Of a DNA stretch of 45,491 nucleotides, positions 7,760 to 16,179 are shown in pieces; the first letter of the stretch is position 1; each line of letters opens with the position of its first letter. Source of the stretch: Mediterraneibacter glycyrrhizinilyticus (GTDB lineage: Bacteria; Bacillota; Clostridia; Lachnospirales; Lachnospiraceae); assembly GCF_016902345.1 (NCBI RefSeq), contig NZ_JACJLR010000026.1, positions 1 to 45,491 on the forward strand. Reading direction: 5' to 3'. Made by a program: the position numbers and the translations under genes. The notes beneath the pieces are model-generated. The model saw only the letters and a program-made list of their open reading frames with translations, had not been told where the DNA came from and made no database searches.

Positions 7760-7797
7760 GTATAACACACTACACTTTGCTTCGCAAAGTCGTGTGC
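7760..7797 (-). other. oriT: Origin of transfer (oriT) of MOBV type
   Basis: On the minus strand GCACACGACTTTGCGAAGC is followed by AAAGTGTAGTGTGTTATAC. It has an inverted repeat ACTTTGC/GCAAAGT and then TAGTGTGTTATAC, which matches the conserved nick region of pMV158-family oriTs. By analogy the nick would fall between G and T in TAGTGTG/TTA, at about 7766/7765 on the minus strand. The element's own MOBV relaxase is the matching enzyme. Confidence 0.82.
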
Positions 7798-7802
7798 CAA
7801 AT

Positions 7803-7886
7803 GGGGGCGTTGCCCCCTTTGGAAACCCCCACAAGAAAAGGCGGTACGCTACCCCCCTCCACGGGGCGCATACCGCCTTTTCTTGT
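7803..7886. repeat. Two strong hairpins beside oriT
   Basis: GGGGGC/GCCCCC around GTT (7803-7817) is followed by a perfect 16-bp inverted repeat ACAAGAAAAGGCGGTA (7831-7846) / its complement (7871-7886) with a 24-base loop. The T-rich 3' arm could terminate transcription. It could also form a single-strand structure during transfer. Confidence 0.6.
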
Positions 7887-7940
7887 TATCCAGCCCTCCG
7901 GCTGTATCGGTTGAGCAAAAGTCAGCGTGGGAATAGTGTG

Positions 7941-7954
7941 GTATCTTTATCTAA
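7941..7954 (-). repeat. Right terminal inverted repeat of the element
   Basis: Minus-strand CTTAGATAAAGATA is the counterpart of the left-end CTTAGTTAAAGATA. It also sits within GGTATC...GATACC symmetry next to the junction, as expected for a recombinase half-site. Confidence 0.7.
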
Positions 7955-7966
7955 GTGATACCCCGC

Positions 7967-8075
7967 TTTCCCATTTTGAGACTGCCTGCCGTGAGATTCC
8001 CAGCAGTTCTGCAGTCTGTTCCTGAGAGTATCCTGCGTCTCTTCGGAGTTTCAGAAGGCGTTCTGCCATTTCCAT
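7967..8075 (-). pseudogene. XRE regulator, N-terminal fragment
   Basis: The frame starts at ATG 8075 behind GGAGGTG and reads MEMAERLLKLRRDAGYSQEQ then TAELLGISRQAVSKWE, the first helices of an XRE domain. After the junction it runs into element DNA and stops at 7947-7949. The rest of the gene is at 512-756. This piece keeps the native promoter side, so a truncated helix-turn-helix peptide may still be made. Confidence 0.85.
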
Positions 8076-8191
8076 ATTTATCACCTCCGTATTAAAAGTA
8101 TCATAAGTCCCGGTTGCATTCCACCAACAGCCGTTTGCGGTCTGTCAACCAGCCGTTGCTTATGCAGAACAGGGGATATGGAATGTATAGG

Positions 8192-10057
8192 TCAGAAAAT
8201 ATCTTCCAGGAAAATGTCAGGTGTATCCAGTTTTCGGAGTTTATATTTCTGTACTTTTGTGAGTGGGTTTTTGAATGTCCCGGGACCTTGGGCATATCTG
8301 CCTTTTAAGATATCACCATAGAGCTTTTCTATAAAAGCAGTCTGCTTTTCCGCGGCTTTATTTCCGGACATTTTACTGGACGTGTTACCGGAACTATCGT
8401 TGTGCAGAGTGCCGGACAGGAAACTGTATCCGTCCAAGAGGTAGAATATCTTCAGTGCCAGCGCAAGGTCACAGTGAATGTCCTTTAGCACTTTGCCGGG
8501 GAAGGAACCCCCTTTGCTCCAGTCATAAGAATCTACTTTTTCAGCTAAAAGGGTATAAGGGTCTTTTTCCTCTGTACACATCATTGTTTCCAGTTGTCCT
8601 GCCAGTATATTTCGCTCGTATTCTCTGGCAAGATCTATGGAGCGGCGTCCGCCAAAGGTCCTCAAGTTTAATTCCAGATCAGGGATCGAAAGCCACAGCT
8701 CATACAGCGGTGTTAATTCCGTTTCAGAGTAGTGCATCTGGATCATGCATCCAATGGGGAGGAGATTCCGGGCTCCCGCCTGGTTCGGATCGGCACCGCG
8801 TCGGAGAAGCTCTTCACACAACATTTTTGTGTGCGGGATATCGTGGTATTTTTGGCGGAGGAGATAATGAAAGGGACCATCGTATTCCTTTTCTACCGGC
8901 TGGACTCCCGCACCGTTATCAAGGAGAAAGTGAGAGATACGGTACCTTGCATCGAGATCAGGGTTCGCCAGGGCGTAATACAGAAGTCCTCTTCCATAAA
9001 AAAGTTTTCTTTCATCTCCGGCCCGGTACTGTTTCAGAAAATGGTCAAAGGTATCCCATTTTGCCGCCCAGCAGACATCCCTGTCCTGATACATCCTTTG
9101 GAAAGCGGGAGAGCGGAGCAGGTGTGTGAACAGATTTTCATAGTGATCCTCATAGTCGATGAAGACGTCTCCATCCGGTTCTCTCTTCAGAGCTGTTTCC
9201 GGAAGAAAGTCCACCACCTCGTTCAGCCATGCAGCGTCTTCCGTAAAATGGATGAAATGTGCGTCAGAGCGTTCCGGTCCGTCGGAGCCAGTCACAGTCC
9301 GGCGATATTCTTCGTATTCTTTCAGAAATGCCCTGTCTTCAGGAAGAGGAAGCTGCTGAAATTCTTCCGGGGAGAGACAGTGCTGTGCCAGGGCGAACAA
9401 TCCGTGGACTAAGAAACTGACAGTTTTCTCCGGGGCAGGATTTGTGCCATCGGTACACTGGCCCAGGAGAAGGTCAGATCTTCGTTCTGCGGAGCAGATG
9501 TCTGTGAGAAGAGGTGACAGGCGGTCTGTTTCTTTTCTCCACAGTGCGCAGAGATACTGTACTATGAGAAGCCATATTTTCGGGTGCTTTTGACCGAGGA
9601 AAGTTTCTGAAGCTTTGAGCGCCCGCCTGCCAAGAACATCATACCTGTAATACAGGGCAGTGAGGAGCCGGCTGGTCACCCTGTGTATTGTATGCAGCCG
9701 GTCACAGTACCCTGTGTCCCTGGGGAGCATCTTCCGGATCAGACTGTGATCGTTCCCGGCGAGGGCGATCAGAGCCTGGATCCAGAGAAAGGATTCTGCT
9801 CCTTGCAGTATCCCGGCATACTCAAGCCGCGTATCCTGTCTGACAGCGTGATACATGATCCCCATATCGCCCTTTCTGCAGGCGTGGTAACAGCCGATGT
9901 ATTTGAGGTCTATATGTGCCTCCCGGATATTTACGGCGGCGGTCTTCAGAAAGGTGAAAGGATCGCGGTCTTCCCGCAGGGGCATGTACTCTGTTCTGGC
10001 AGTGGAAACAGAGGTCAGTTCCTGTTCCAGTTTTTCGGCGATCATCCGGTTCTGCAT
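8192..10057 (-). CDS. Large ankyrin-repeat protein, possible Imm49-like N-terminal half
   Basis: A 621-residue soluble protein with no signal peptide or membrane segment. The N-terminal half (about 1-240) is all-helical and begins MQNRMIAEKLEQELTSVST. It has features reminiscent of the Imm49 immunity family, such as alternating helices around ALIALAGNDHSLIRKML and VQYLCALWRKE, but this match is tentative. Residues about 350-500 contain ankyrin-like repeats: YRISHFLLDNGAGVQPVE, PFHYLLRQKYHDIPH and MLCEELLRRGADPNQAG. The start follows GGAGG. It lies 15 bases after the damaged acetyltransferase gene, so the two share a transcript. No toxin gene is visible nearby. It may be a stand-alone immunity or protein-binding factor. 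Confidence 0.65.
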   Translation of the reverse strand: MQNRMIAEKLEQELTSVSTARTEYMPLREDRDPFTFLKTAAVNIREAHIDLKYIGCYHACRKGDMGIMYHAVRQDTRLEYAGILQGAESFLWIQALIALAGNDHSLIRKMLPRDTGYCDRLHTIHRVTSRLLTALYYRYDVLGRRALKASETFLGQKHPKIWLLIVQYLCALWRKETDRLSPLLTDICSAERRSDLLLGQCTDGTNPAPEKTVSFLVHGLFALAQHCLSPEEFQQLPLPEDRAFLKEYEEYRRTVTGSDGPERSDAHFIHFTEDAAWLNEVVDFLPETALKREPDGDVFIDYEDHYENLFTHLLRSPAFQRMYQDRDVCWAAKWDTFDHFLKQYRAGDERKLFYGRGLLYYALANPDLDARYRISHFLLDNGAGVQPVEKEYDGPFHYLLRQKYHDIPHTKMLCEELLRRGADPNQAGARNLLPIGCMIQMHYSETELTPLYELWLSIPDLELNLRTFGGRRSIDLAREYERNILAGQLETMMCTEEKDPYTLLAEKVDSYDWSKGGSFPGKVLKDIHCDLALALKIFYLLDGYSFLSGTLHNDSSGNTSSKMSGNKAAEKQTAFIEKLYGDILKGRYAQGPGTFKNPLTKVQKYKLRKLDTPDIFLEDIF

Positions 10058-10072
10058 AGGAAAACCTCCTTC

Positions 10073-10429
10073 TCAGTCCTGTACCAGCATCTTTTCCATA
10101 TGGATGCAGTTGAATGTCCATCCGTGTACTTTTCTGTTGTAGTCGGCTGTATATCCCAGCCCCTGTTTCCTGTACTCGGGAAGGACAACGATCCGTCCGA
10201 ACATCATGGAGGAAACAGGTTCCTCCGTCTCTGGGAGTTCATATAAACGGCAGGTTGCGACGGGAAATTCACCGTCAAGGATGAGGATGTATTTTGTGTC
10301 CGGCGTATCGTGCTCGTCGAATTCTTCCCGCAGAGTGATATTGTGCCGGCGCGCCATTGCCTGGATACGCACATAATATGCTCCGGCCTGCTGATAAGTC
10401 TCAGTTGCTCTTATAACTTTGAAATCCAT
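10073..10429 (-). pseudogene. GNAT acetyltransferase with internal in-frame deletion
   Basis: The 118-residue frame starts MDFKVIRATETYQQAGAYY, like ElaA-related GNAT enzymes, and reaches the acetyl-CoA loop GRIVVLPEYRKQGLG. It then jumps directly to GYTADYNRKVHGWTFNCIHM, which is the normal C-terminal strand of this family (usually after a KLGY motif). About 30-35 residues of the core fold appear to be missing; the family is usually near 150 residues. The short repeat encoding LGY at both edges could have guided the deletion. The frame is otherwise open with a good GGGAGG site, so a peptide may be made, but an active enzyme is unlikely. Confidence 0.7.
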
Positions 10430-10477
10430 GATCGTTTTCCTCCCTGGTGCTGGATTGACTGAAATGAGATGGCTCCC

Positions 10478-10963
10478 TCAAAGCTCTTTATATACCATTT
10501 TCCCGTTCTTCTGTTCCGACTTCATGAGCGATGCTTTCTTTACTGTCATATCCGCCTTTGGCAGATGCACCTGATACGGTTTCTTTGCAGAGACTTTTCG
10601 GATCAGGGTGATATGAGGGACGAATTTTTCGGTGTCGAAGGGGATCCCTTCTGCAGAAAGTGCGGCTCTTAAGTCCTTCACATAAGTTTTCAGTTTCTGA
10701 TTGCCCTTTACGCCTGCCCACAGGATATTCCCGAAGTTCCCTTTTTCTGAAAGGGTCAGTCTGAATTCGGGAAGGGGCACTCTGCGGATCACCTCTTTTA
10801 CTTTGGAAGGATCGTCATATTCACCGATAAATGCGAGGGTCATATGCAGGTTCTGTGCAGGGACATAATTCCCCTCCACGCCCTGTTTTTTTAAATCGTG
10901 CATGCATGCGACAAGGGATTTCTTCATTTCATCGGAAAGCTGGATCGCAATAAAAAGTCTCAT
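10478..10963 (-). CDS. thpR: RNA 2',3'-cyclic phosphodiesterase (LigT/ThpR family)
   Basis: A 161-residue cytoplasmic 2H phosphoesterase that opens 2',3'-cyclic phosphates on RNA ends. Both catalytic motifs are present, HMTL (His40, Thr42) and HITL (His117, Thr119), with the normal spacing of about 77 residues. MRLFIAIQLSDEMKKSL is the family-typical first strand. The length is slightly below the usual 175-190. The start is behind AGGAGG with a 6-base spacer. It is the intact member of a minus-strand cluster with damaged neighbours and may share a transcript with the acetyltransferase and ankyrin genes. Its physiological RNA substrate in bacteria is uncertain. Confidence 0.88.
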   Translation of the reverse strand: MRLFIAIQLSDEMKKSLVACMHDLKKQGVEGNYVPAQNLHMTLAFIGEYDDPSKVKEVIRRVPLPEFRLTLSEKGNFGNILWAGVKGNQKLKTYVKDLRAALSAEGIPFDTEKFVPHITLIRKVSAKKPYQVHLPKADMTVKKASLMKSEQKNGKMVYKEL

Positions 10964-10987
10964 AGAAAGCCTCCTATTTTTCCTGTT

Positions 10988-11801
10988 CTATTTTGTCTCT
11001 TTTTCCATCTCTGCGATGAGCCGCCGGATCTCATCTTCCTCTTCCTCCAGCGCATCCGCGATCTCGGAAAGAGATTTCCCTTTTGCCAGCTTCTTCTGGA
11101 TCAGTTCTTTTAATTTTTTTTCCTCACCTAATTCTAGCGCAGCTTCCCGTTCCTGCCGGATATGCCTAGCCTCATCATATTCATAAATACTCACTTTTTT
11201 CGCCTCCGCCCGATGTTTTTCCAGAAACTCTTTCAGGATCCCTTCCTGGATGCATTCGGTGATCGCGCGTTCTACCGCTTCCGCGATCGGCATTTGCTTT
11301 GCGTATTTTCTTACTCGGCTTGTATACTCTGCATATTCCCAAAGAATATGGCAGCTTTCATCAATTCAGGATTATGCCCTGCGTTGATATTCAGCACCAG
11401 AACTTCCAGTTCCAGCTTGGGAGAATCTTCTTCTACAGCATAGAGGTCGGACAATTTCAGGACCTGCCTGTCAGGCTGCTCCTCCTCGGCGTTATAAAAG
11501 ACGATAAATCTTGGCGGCGGGATCAATACCTTTTTGGTGCCGTACAGATTCTCATTTCGGACCATTCCGGAAATCAGATCTGAAAGGTAGAGCAGGAACC
11601 TCAAAGGCAGATTCGGACTGAAAGTGGACTGGTGTTCGTAGAGCGAAAGCCGGACGTCAATGATGAAAGAAAGATCGTTTATCATTGACATGTAGATCAC
11701 ATTTTCCAGGGTGTTGATCTCCAGCATTTCTGGATCTTTATAATTTTTTCCACTGACTGCATTATACAGTTCCAACAGGTTCTTTTTGTCTTCTTTTCCA
11801 T
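10988..11801 (-). pseudogene. Rpn-family nuclease (PD-(D/E)XK), broken by two frameshifts
   Basis: The 5' part is a short frame from ATG 11801 behind AAAGGAGG. The middle (to 11311) carries LEINTLENVIYMSMINDLSF, LYEHQSTFSPNLPLRFLLY and FIVFYNAEEEQPDRQVLKLS, all typical of Rpn recombination-promoting nucleases. The 3' part (10988-11293) has EAVERAITECIQEGILKEFL and a charged C-terminal tail. The three parts lie in different frames. Adding one A in the A5 run at 11783-11787 joins the first two as MEKKTKKNLLELYNAV. Adding one A in the A3 run at 11356-11358 joins the last two through SCHILWEYAEYTSRVRKYAK. It also lacks about 20 residues usual at the family N-terminus. Confidence 0.8.
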
Positions 11802-12017
11802 TTGATTTCCTCCTTTTCGGTTGTGGGTTCCGCAGGAGGAAACGTGTTACAGAAACCTCGCTGCGTATCTTATTGGGATCAAAGCATTGAGATTTCTTTT
11901 GACTGACCTTTAGAAGATCTGACGCGGCGGATGCCGCAATAGATTTGAACTGTCAGAAACGTAAATGCTTTAGATATATGGTAACATGAACCAGAGGAAA
12001 TCTCCACATTAAATTTG
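11802..12017. other. Intergenic region, no gene seen
   Basis: About 216 bases with no supported reading frame. On the minus strand it ends in the AAAGGAGG site of the Rpn gene. A GCGGCGGATGCCGC stem near 11918-11931 may be a weak hairpin. Confidence 0.35.
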
Positions 12018-12359
12018 TCAGCAGATGTTTCTTTCTCTGAGAAGCTCGATGACCAGATCACAGATTTCAAAATGTCTTTTGTAATTTTCTTTTCTTAATT
12101 GATCGCTTAGAGGAAAAGGGACTTTTTCGCCGAGTATGCAGAGCTCGAAGATATTGTCCCGATAAGGCCCGGTCTTTTTTAATTCAGCAACCAGCCTGTC
12201 TCCACAGTAGATGCATGCCGGCCATACCGGACCGAAACCGTAACAGCTTGATGCTTCAACGACAGTGTGGCAGCAGGGACAGAGAACGATCAGTGTCTCT
12301 GCGTGTACCCCTCCGGGCTGAAGATGGATCTCTGTATTGCAATTTTTACATTTGAACAT
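12018..12359 (-). CDS. Zinc-ribbon protein of unknown function
   Basis: A 113-residue protein starting MFKCKNCNTEIHLQPGG. The ATG is preferred over an upstream TTG because GGAG lies 9 bases before it. Three CxxC pairs (CKNC, CPCC and CIYC) within the first 60 residues would bind one or two zinc ions. The C-terminal half is charged and helical, ending DLVIELLRERNIC. There is no membrane segment and no known domain beyond the ribbon. It shares strand and spacing with the frameshifted unknown gene upstream (12409-12845). A role in nucleic-acid or protein binding is possible but not shown. Confidence 0.6.
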   Translation of the reverse strand: MFKCKNCNTEIHLQPGGVHAETLIVLCPCCHTVVEASSCYGFGPVWPACIYCGDRLVAELKKTGPYRDNIFELCILGEKVPFPLSDQLRKENYKRHFEICDLVIELLRERNIC

Positions 12360-12408
12360 ATAATTTGGCTCCAATCTATATTCGTTTTTGGGTTGGAAAG
12401 AAAAATAA

Positions 12409-12845
12409 TTACTTTTTCTTTGAGCACACTCTCAGATACTCAAAGCATCGGATCAGCTGATCATAATTATTGTATCCGGGTCGTAAGTACAATGTTTTTC
12501 TGCATTTTTTGCGGCTGCGCCCTTTCTCGATCAGACAACGGATCCTGTAACAATCTTTTTTGGAGACAATGTCTTCTATCTCCAGTATTTTCCAACAGTT
12601 GTTTTTATTTAACTGTGTGTGCAGATAAGAGTCGTGGATCAGAAGCTGCTGATCCCTCTGTCTGTCCTGCTCGCCTTTTTTTAATATCGCGGCACCCATG
12701 GAGGAGCTCAGATACTTGCTGACAGGAACCAGTTGTCCCCGAAACGGATCTTTCGTCCCCGGTCGTCCAGGATGACGGCGCGATAGTGGGAGTTCTGATA
12801 GTCCTTGTTATATTTTGATTCGGTTGTGATAGTGTATTTGCTCAT
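12409..12845 (-). pseudogene. Unknown small gene split by one frameshift
   Basis: The first part starts at ATG 12845 behind GGAG and reads MSKYTITTESKYNKDYQNSH up to RGRKIRFGDN, then hits a stop at 12708-12710. In another frame the DNA continues LVPVSKYLSSSMGAAILKKG and runs to a stop at 12409. One extra base near GGGGACAAC (about 12730) would give a continuous protein of about 144 residues (RFGDQLVPVSK). The C-terminus is strongly basic. No family is recognised. Alternatively only the 96-residue second frame is translated. Confidence 0.6.
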
Positions 12846-12947
12846 CAGATCTTGTCTCCATTATGTTTTGTTTTCTTGCTTCGCTTGGCCTGCAGGTGTG
12901 TCCCGTCTGTGATGAAGGGATGCAAACTGTAAGGAACGCCGGATATG

Positions 12948-13000
12948 AAAAAAGACAGCGGCGGCCGGAAAGGAAGTCCTTTCTGACCGCGCTGTCTTAA
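12948..13000 (-). terminator. Terminator of the V-ATPase operon
   Basis: On the minus strand AAGACAGCG...GAAAGGA pairs with TCCTTTC...CGCTGTCTT and is followed by T6. It starts about 10 bases after the subunit B stop codon, which leaves no room for a following subunit D gene. Confidence 0.85.
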
Positions 13001-13008
13001 TGACAGTG

Positions 13009-14394
13009 TTATTCTTCCGCTTCAGGTTTATAGTATTTGTCAAGAATCTTTGTATCGACACGGTCAAGTTCTTCTCTTGGCAGTTTTCCGAGAAGCTTCC
13101 ATCCCAGGTCGAGAGTTTCCTCCATGCTCCGGTTTTCTTCCACGCCCTGACCGATATAGTGTTCCTCAAATTCTTTTCCGAATTCCAGGTATTTCTTATC
13201 GATCGGGGAGAGCTCGTCTTCACCGATGACAGAGGCGAGATTTCTTGCGTCACCCACTTTTGCGTAAGCGGAGAAGAGCTGGTTCGCCAGATCCTGATGG
13301 TCTTCCCGGGTGTAGCCTTCTCCGATGCCGTCCTTCATCAGACGGGAGAGGGAAGGAAGGATATTGATCGGCGGATAGATCGACTGCCCGTTCAGCGGAC
13401 GGTCCAGCACGATCTGTCCCTCTGTGATATATCCGGTCAGGTCAGGGATCGGGTGGGTGATATCGTCGTTGGGCATAGTCAGGATCGGAAGCTGGGTCAC
13501 AGAGCCGTCCACACCCTGAACGATGCCGGCGCGCTCGTAGAGTGTTGCAAGTTCACTGTATAAGTATCCCGGATATCCTTTACGGCTGGGGATCTCTCCT
13601 TTGGAGGAGGAAACCTCACGCATGGCCTCAGCGAAGGAGGTCATATCTGTCAGGATGACCAGGATGTGCATATGCTGTTCAAATGCGAGATATTCTGCAA
13701 CGGTGAGAGCGACTTTCGGTGTGATCAGACGCTCTACCACGGGATCATTTGCCAGGTTCAGGAACATGGCCACGTGGTCGGCAACGCCGCTTTCCTCAAA
13801 GGTATTGCGGAAGAAGTCGGCGACGTCATGCTTGACGCCCATGGCGGCGAACACGATAGCAAACTGCTCATCGGAACCTTCGCCCAGGGAGGCCTGCTTT
13901 ACGATCTGTGCCGCGAGCTGGTCGTGGGGAAGCCCGTTCCCTGAGAAGATGGGGAGCTTCTGTCCGCGGATCAGTGTGGTCAGCCCGTCGATGGCGGAGA
14001 TCCCTGTGTGGATATAGTTCCTGGGGTATTCACGGCGCACAGGGTTCAGCGGAAGCCCGTTGACGTCCCGTTTCAGCGTGGAGACGATGGGACCAAGATC
14101 GTCGATGGGCTGCCCGATCCCGTTGAAGGTGCGTCCCAGCATATCCGGGGACAGCGCGATCTCCATGGGATGCCCGGTGAGCTTTGTGTGTGTATTTTTC
14201 AGAGACATGTTCTCGGAGCCTTCAAATACCTGGATGACAGCCCTGTCTTCGTAGATCTCGACGATACGTCCGATCTTTCTTTCGGTGCCGTCCACGACGA
14301 ACTCCACGATCTCGTCATAGAAGGCGTCCTGTATGCCCTCCAGTGCGATCAGAGGGCCGTTGATGCTGCTTAAGCCTAAATATTCAATTGACAT
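13009..14394 (-). CDS. ntpB: V/A-type ATPase subunit B (NtpB)
   Basis: A 461-residue non-catalytic nucleotide-binding subunit of the V1/A1 head, which alternates with subunit A in the cytoplasmic hexamer. Recognisable family stretches include [20 protein letters not shown] near residues 88-107, [20 protein letters not shown], and [28 protein letters not shown] replaces a functional P-loop, as expected for B. Length is normal. It is the last gene of the operon and is followed directly by a terminator. It starts 15 bases after the subunit A stop with an AGGAGG site. It acts with the other subunits to couple ATP hydrolysis to ion pumping, or the reverse. Confidence 0.97.
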   Translation of the reverse strand: MSIEYLGLSSINGPLIALEGIQDAFYDEIVEFVVDGTERKIGRIVEIYEDRAVIQVFEGSENMSLKNTHTKLTGHPMEIALSPDMLGRTFNGIGQPIDDLGPIVSTLKRDVNGLPLNPVRREYPRNYIHTGISAIDGLTTLIRGQKLPIFSGNGLPHDQLAAQIVKQASLGEGSDEQFAIVFAAMGVKHDVADFFRNTFEESGVADHVAMFLNLANDPVVERLITPKVALTVAEYLAFEQHMHILVILTDMTSFAEAMREVSSSKGEIPSRKGYPGYLYSELATLYERAGIVQGVDGSVTQLPILTMPNDDITHPIPDLTGYITEGQIVLDRPLNGQSIYPPINILPSLSRLMKDGIGEGYTREDHQDLANQLFSAYAKVGDARNLASVIGEDELSPIDKKYLEFGKEFEEHYIGQGVEENRSMEETLDLGWKLLGKLPREELDRVDTKILDKYYKPEAEE

Positions 14395-14409
14395 GAATCG
14401 GTTCCCTCC

Positions 14410-16179
14410 TTATGCATTTTTCTCGAGTACGCGCTGATAGAACGCGTCGATGTCGCGGTGATACTGGGCGAACATCTCGAGCCGGTCGTTGGGCACATCG
14501 TATTTGATGGCGATGACACGCTCGAAGATATTTTCCGACTTCAGCACGGACATGGGATGTCCCATCGTGACGAGTGTGCGCGCCTGTTTGTAGAGATAAA
14601 GGATAGTCTCCATCATCAGGAACTGTTTCTCCATTGTGACACAGGTGTCATCTTTGTGGAATGCGTTCTGCTGGAGGAAGCCGAGGCGGATCACGCGGGC
14701 GATCTCCAGCACCAGTTTCTGGTCGTCAGGAAGAACGTCGCTTCCGATCAGCTTGACGATCTCCAGGAGGCTGCTCTCCTGGTTCAGAAGCGCCATCAGC
14801 CGGTTGCGGTAGTCCACGAATTTCGGGGAGACATTGTCCTGATACCAGTGGCTTAAGTCCGTCAGATATTCACTGTAGCTGGTCAGCCAGTGGATCGCGG
14901 GGAAATGCCTGGAATAAGCAAGGCTCTTGTCCAGTCCCCAGAAACAGCGCACGAAACGTTTGGTATTCTGTGTTACAGGTTCGGAGAAATCACCGCCCTG
15001 GGGGGAGACTGCTCCGATTATGGTGACGGAACCGTCGGTCCCGTTTAAGTTGTGCATCATGCCAGCTCTCTCGTAGAACGCGGAGAGGCGGGAAGCGAGA
15101 TAAGCGGGGAAACCTTCCTCCGCAGGCATCTCCTCCAGACGTCCGGACAGCTCACGGAGAGCCTCTGCCCATCGGGAAGTGGAGTCTGCCATGATCGCCA
15201 CGTCATAACCCATATCACGGTAGTATTCCGCAAGGGTCAGCCCGGTATAGATACTTGCCTCACGGGCGGCAACCGGCATGTTGGAGGTGTTGGCGATCAG
15301 CGTGGTCCGGTCCATCAGCGGATTGCCTGTGCGGGGATCGGTCAGTTCTCCGAACTCTTCCAGAACCTGGGTCATCTCGTTCCCACGCTCGCCGCAGCCG
15401 ATATAGATGATGATATCCGCGTCCGCCCATTTCGCGATCTGGTGCTGCGTCATGGTCTTTCCTGTTCCGAATCCGCCGGGGATGGCAGCAGTGCCGCCCT
15501 TGGCGATGGGGAACATGGTATCGATGATACGCTGTCCCGTTATCAGGGGAACCGAGGCGGAAAAACGGTGATGGGTCGGGCGGGGCGTCCGGATCGGCCA
15601 GTGTTGTGTCATGGTCAGCTCCCTGGTGGAACCGTTGGGGAGTTCTAGTGTGACGAGAGTCTCGTCAATGGTGTAGTCCCCGTCAGACACGACTTTTTTG
15701 ACGATCCCCTCCACATATGGGGGAACCATACATTTATGAACGATGGCATGAGTCTCAGGCACCTCAGCGATGATTTCGCCTCCGTGAAGATACTGTCCTT
15801 CCTGCACCGTGATATGGGTTTTCCATTTTTTCTGTCTGTCCAGGGAATCCACGCTGACTCCCCGTGTGATGAATGCGCCGCCGGAGGATTCTGCGATCCG
15901 CTCCAGAGGACGTTCGATGCCGTCGAAGATATTGTTCAGTATGCCGGGGGCAAGAGTGACAGAGACCGCGTTTCCGCTTGCCACGACCTCTTCCCCGGGG
16001 CGCAGCCCGGTTGTCTCTTCATATACCTGGATCGTGGTCAGATCCTTGTCCAGGGCGATGACCTCGCCGACAAGCTTCTGTTTTCCCACATAAACCATCT
16101 CCGACATGCGGAAACCGGTGTTTCCTTTCAGGTAAATGACGGGCCCGTTGATCCCGTAGATTGTTCCGGTCTTAAGCAA
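14410..16179 (-). CDS. ntpA: V/A-type ATPase catalytic subunit A (NtpA)
   Basis: A 589-residue catalytic ATPase subunit. The P-loop [13 protein letters not shown] lies near residues 235-247, followed by [20 protein letters not shown] and the family stretch [20 protein letters not shown]. The non-homologous insert typical of V/A-type A subunits (about 110-185) is present. I prefer the TTG at 16179 as start ([13 protein letters not shown]) because AGGAGG lies 8 bases upstream. The GTG at 16188 would be only one base from that site. It overlaps the end of subunit E by 8 bases, suggesting translational coupling. Length is normal for the family. Confidence 0.96.
   Translation of the reverse strand: MLKTGTIYGINGPVIYLKGNTGFRMSEMVYVGKQKLVGEVIALDKDLTTIQVYEETTGLRPGEEVVASGNAVSVTLAPGILNNIFDGIERPLERIAESSGGAFITRGVSVDSLDRQKKWKTHITVQEGQYLHGGEIIAEVPETHAIVHKCMVPPYVEGIVKKVVSDGDYTIDETLVTLELPNGSTRELTMTQHWPIRTPRPTHHRFSASVPLITGQRIIDTMFPIAKGGTAAIPGGFGTGKTMTQHQIAKWADADIIIYIGCGERGNEMTQVLEEFGELTDPRTGNPLMDRTTLIANTSNMPVAAREASIYTGLTLAEYYRDMGYDVAIMADSTSRWAEALRELSGRLEEMPAEEGFPAYLASRLSAFYERAGMMHNLNGTDGSVTIIGAVSPQGGDFSEPVTQNTKRFVRCFWGLDKSLAYSRHFPAIHWLTSYSEYLTDLSHWYQDNVSPKFVDYRNRLMALLNQESSLLEIVKLIGSDVLPDDQKLVLEIARVIRLGFLQQNAFHKDDTCVTMEKQFLMMETILYLYKQARTLVTMGHPMSVLKSENIFERVIAIKYDVPNDRLEMFAQYHRDIDAFYQRVLEKNA

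Larger units (their letters stand above)
754..7970. mobile_element. Tn4451-like integrative mobilizable element
   Basis: The boundaries come from the split XRE gene. Both junctions share GGGAAA on the minus strand (756-751 and 7972-7967), and a crossover at the internal GA dinucleotide rebuilds the target reading frame exactly. TnpX of Tn4451 is known to use a GA core. The contents match that family: large serine recombinase at one end, TnpW-like protein, relaxase, a regulator and cargo. A MOBV relaxase and a matching oriT indicate mobilization by a helper conjugative system. No conjugation (type IV secretion) genes are present, so it is mobilizable rather than self-transmissible. Confidence 0.88.

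Noticed and set aside
7283..7958. Several open frames in the right arm of the element
   Set aside because: They run through hairpins and oriT on both strands, without ribosome sites or recognisable protein features.
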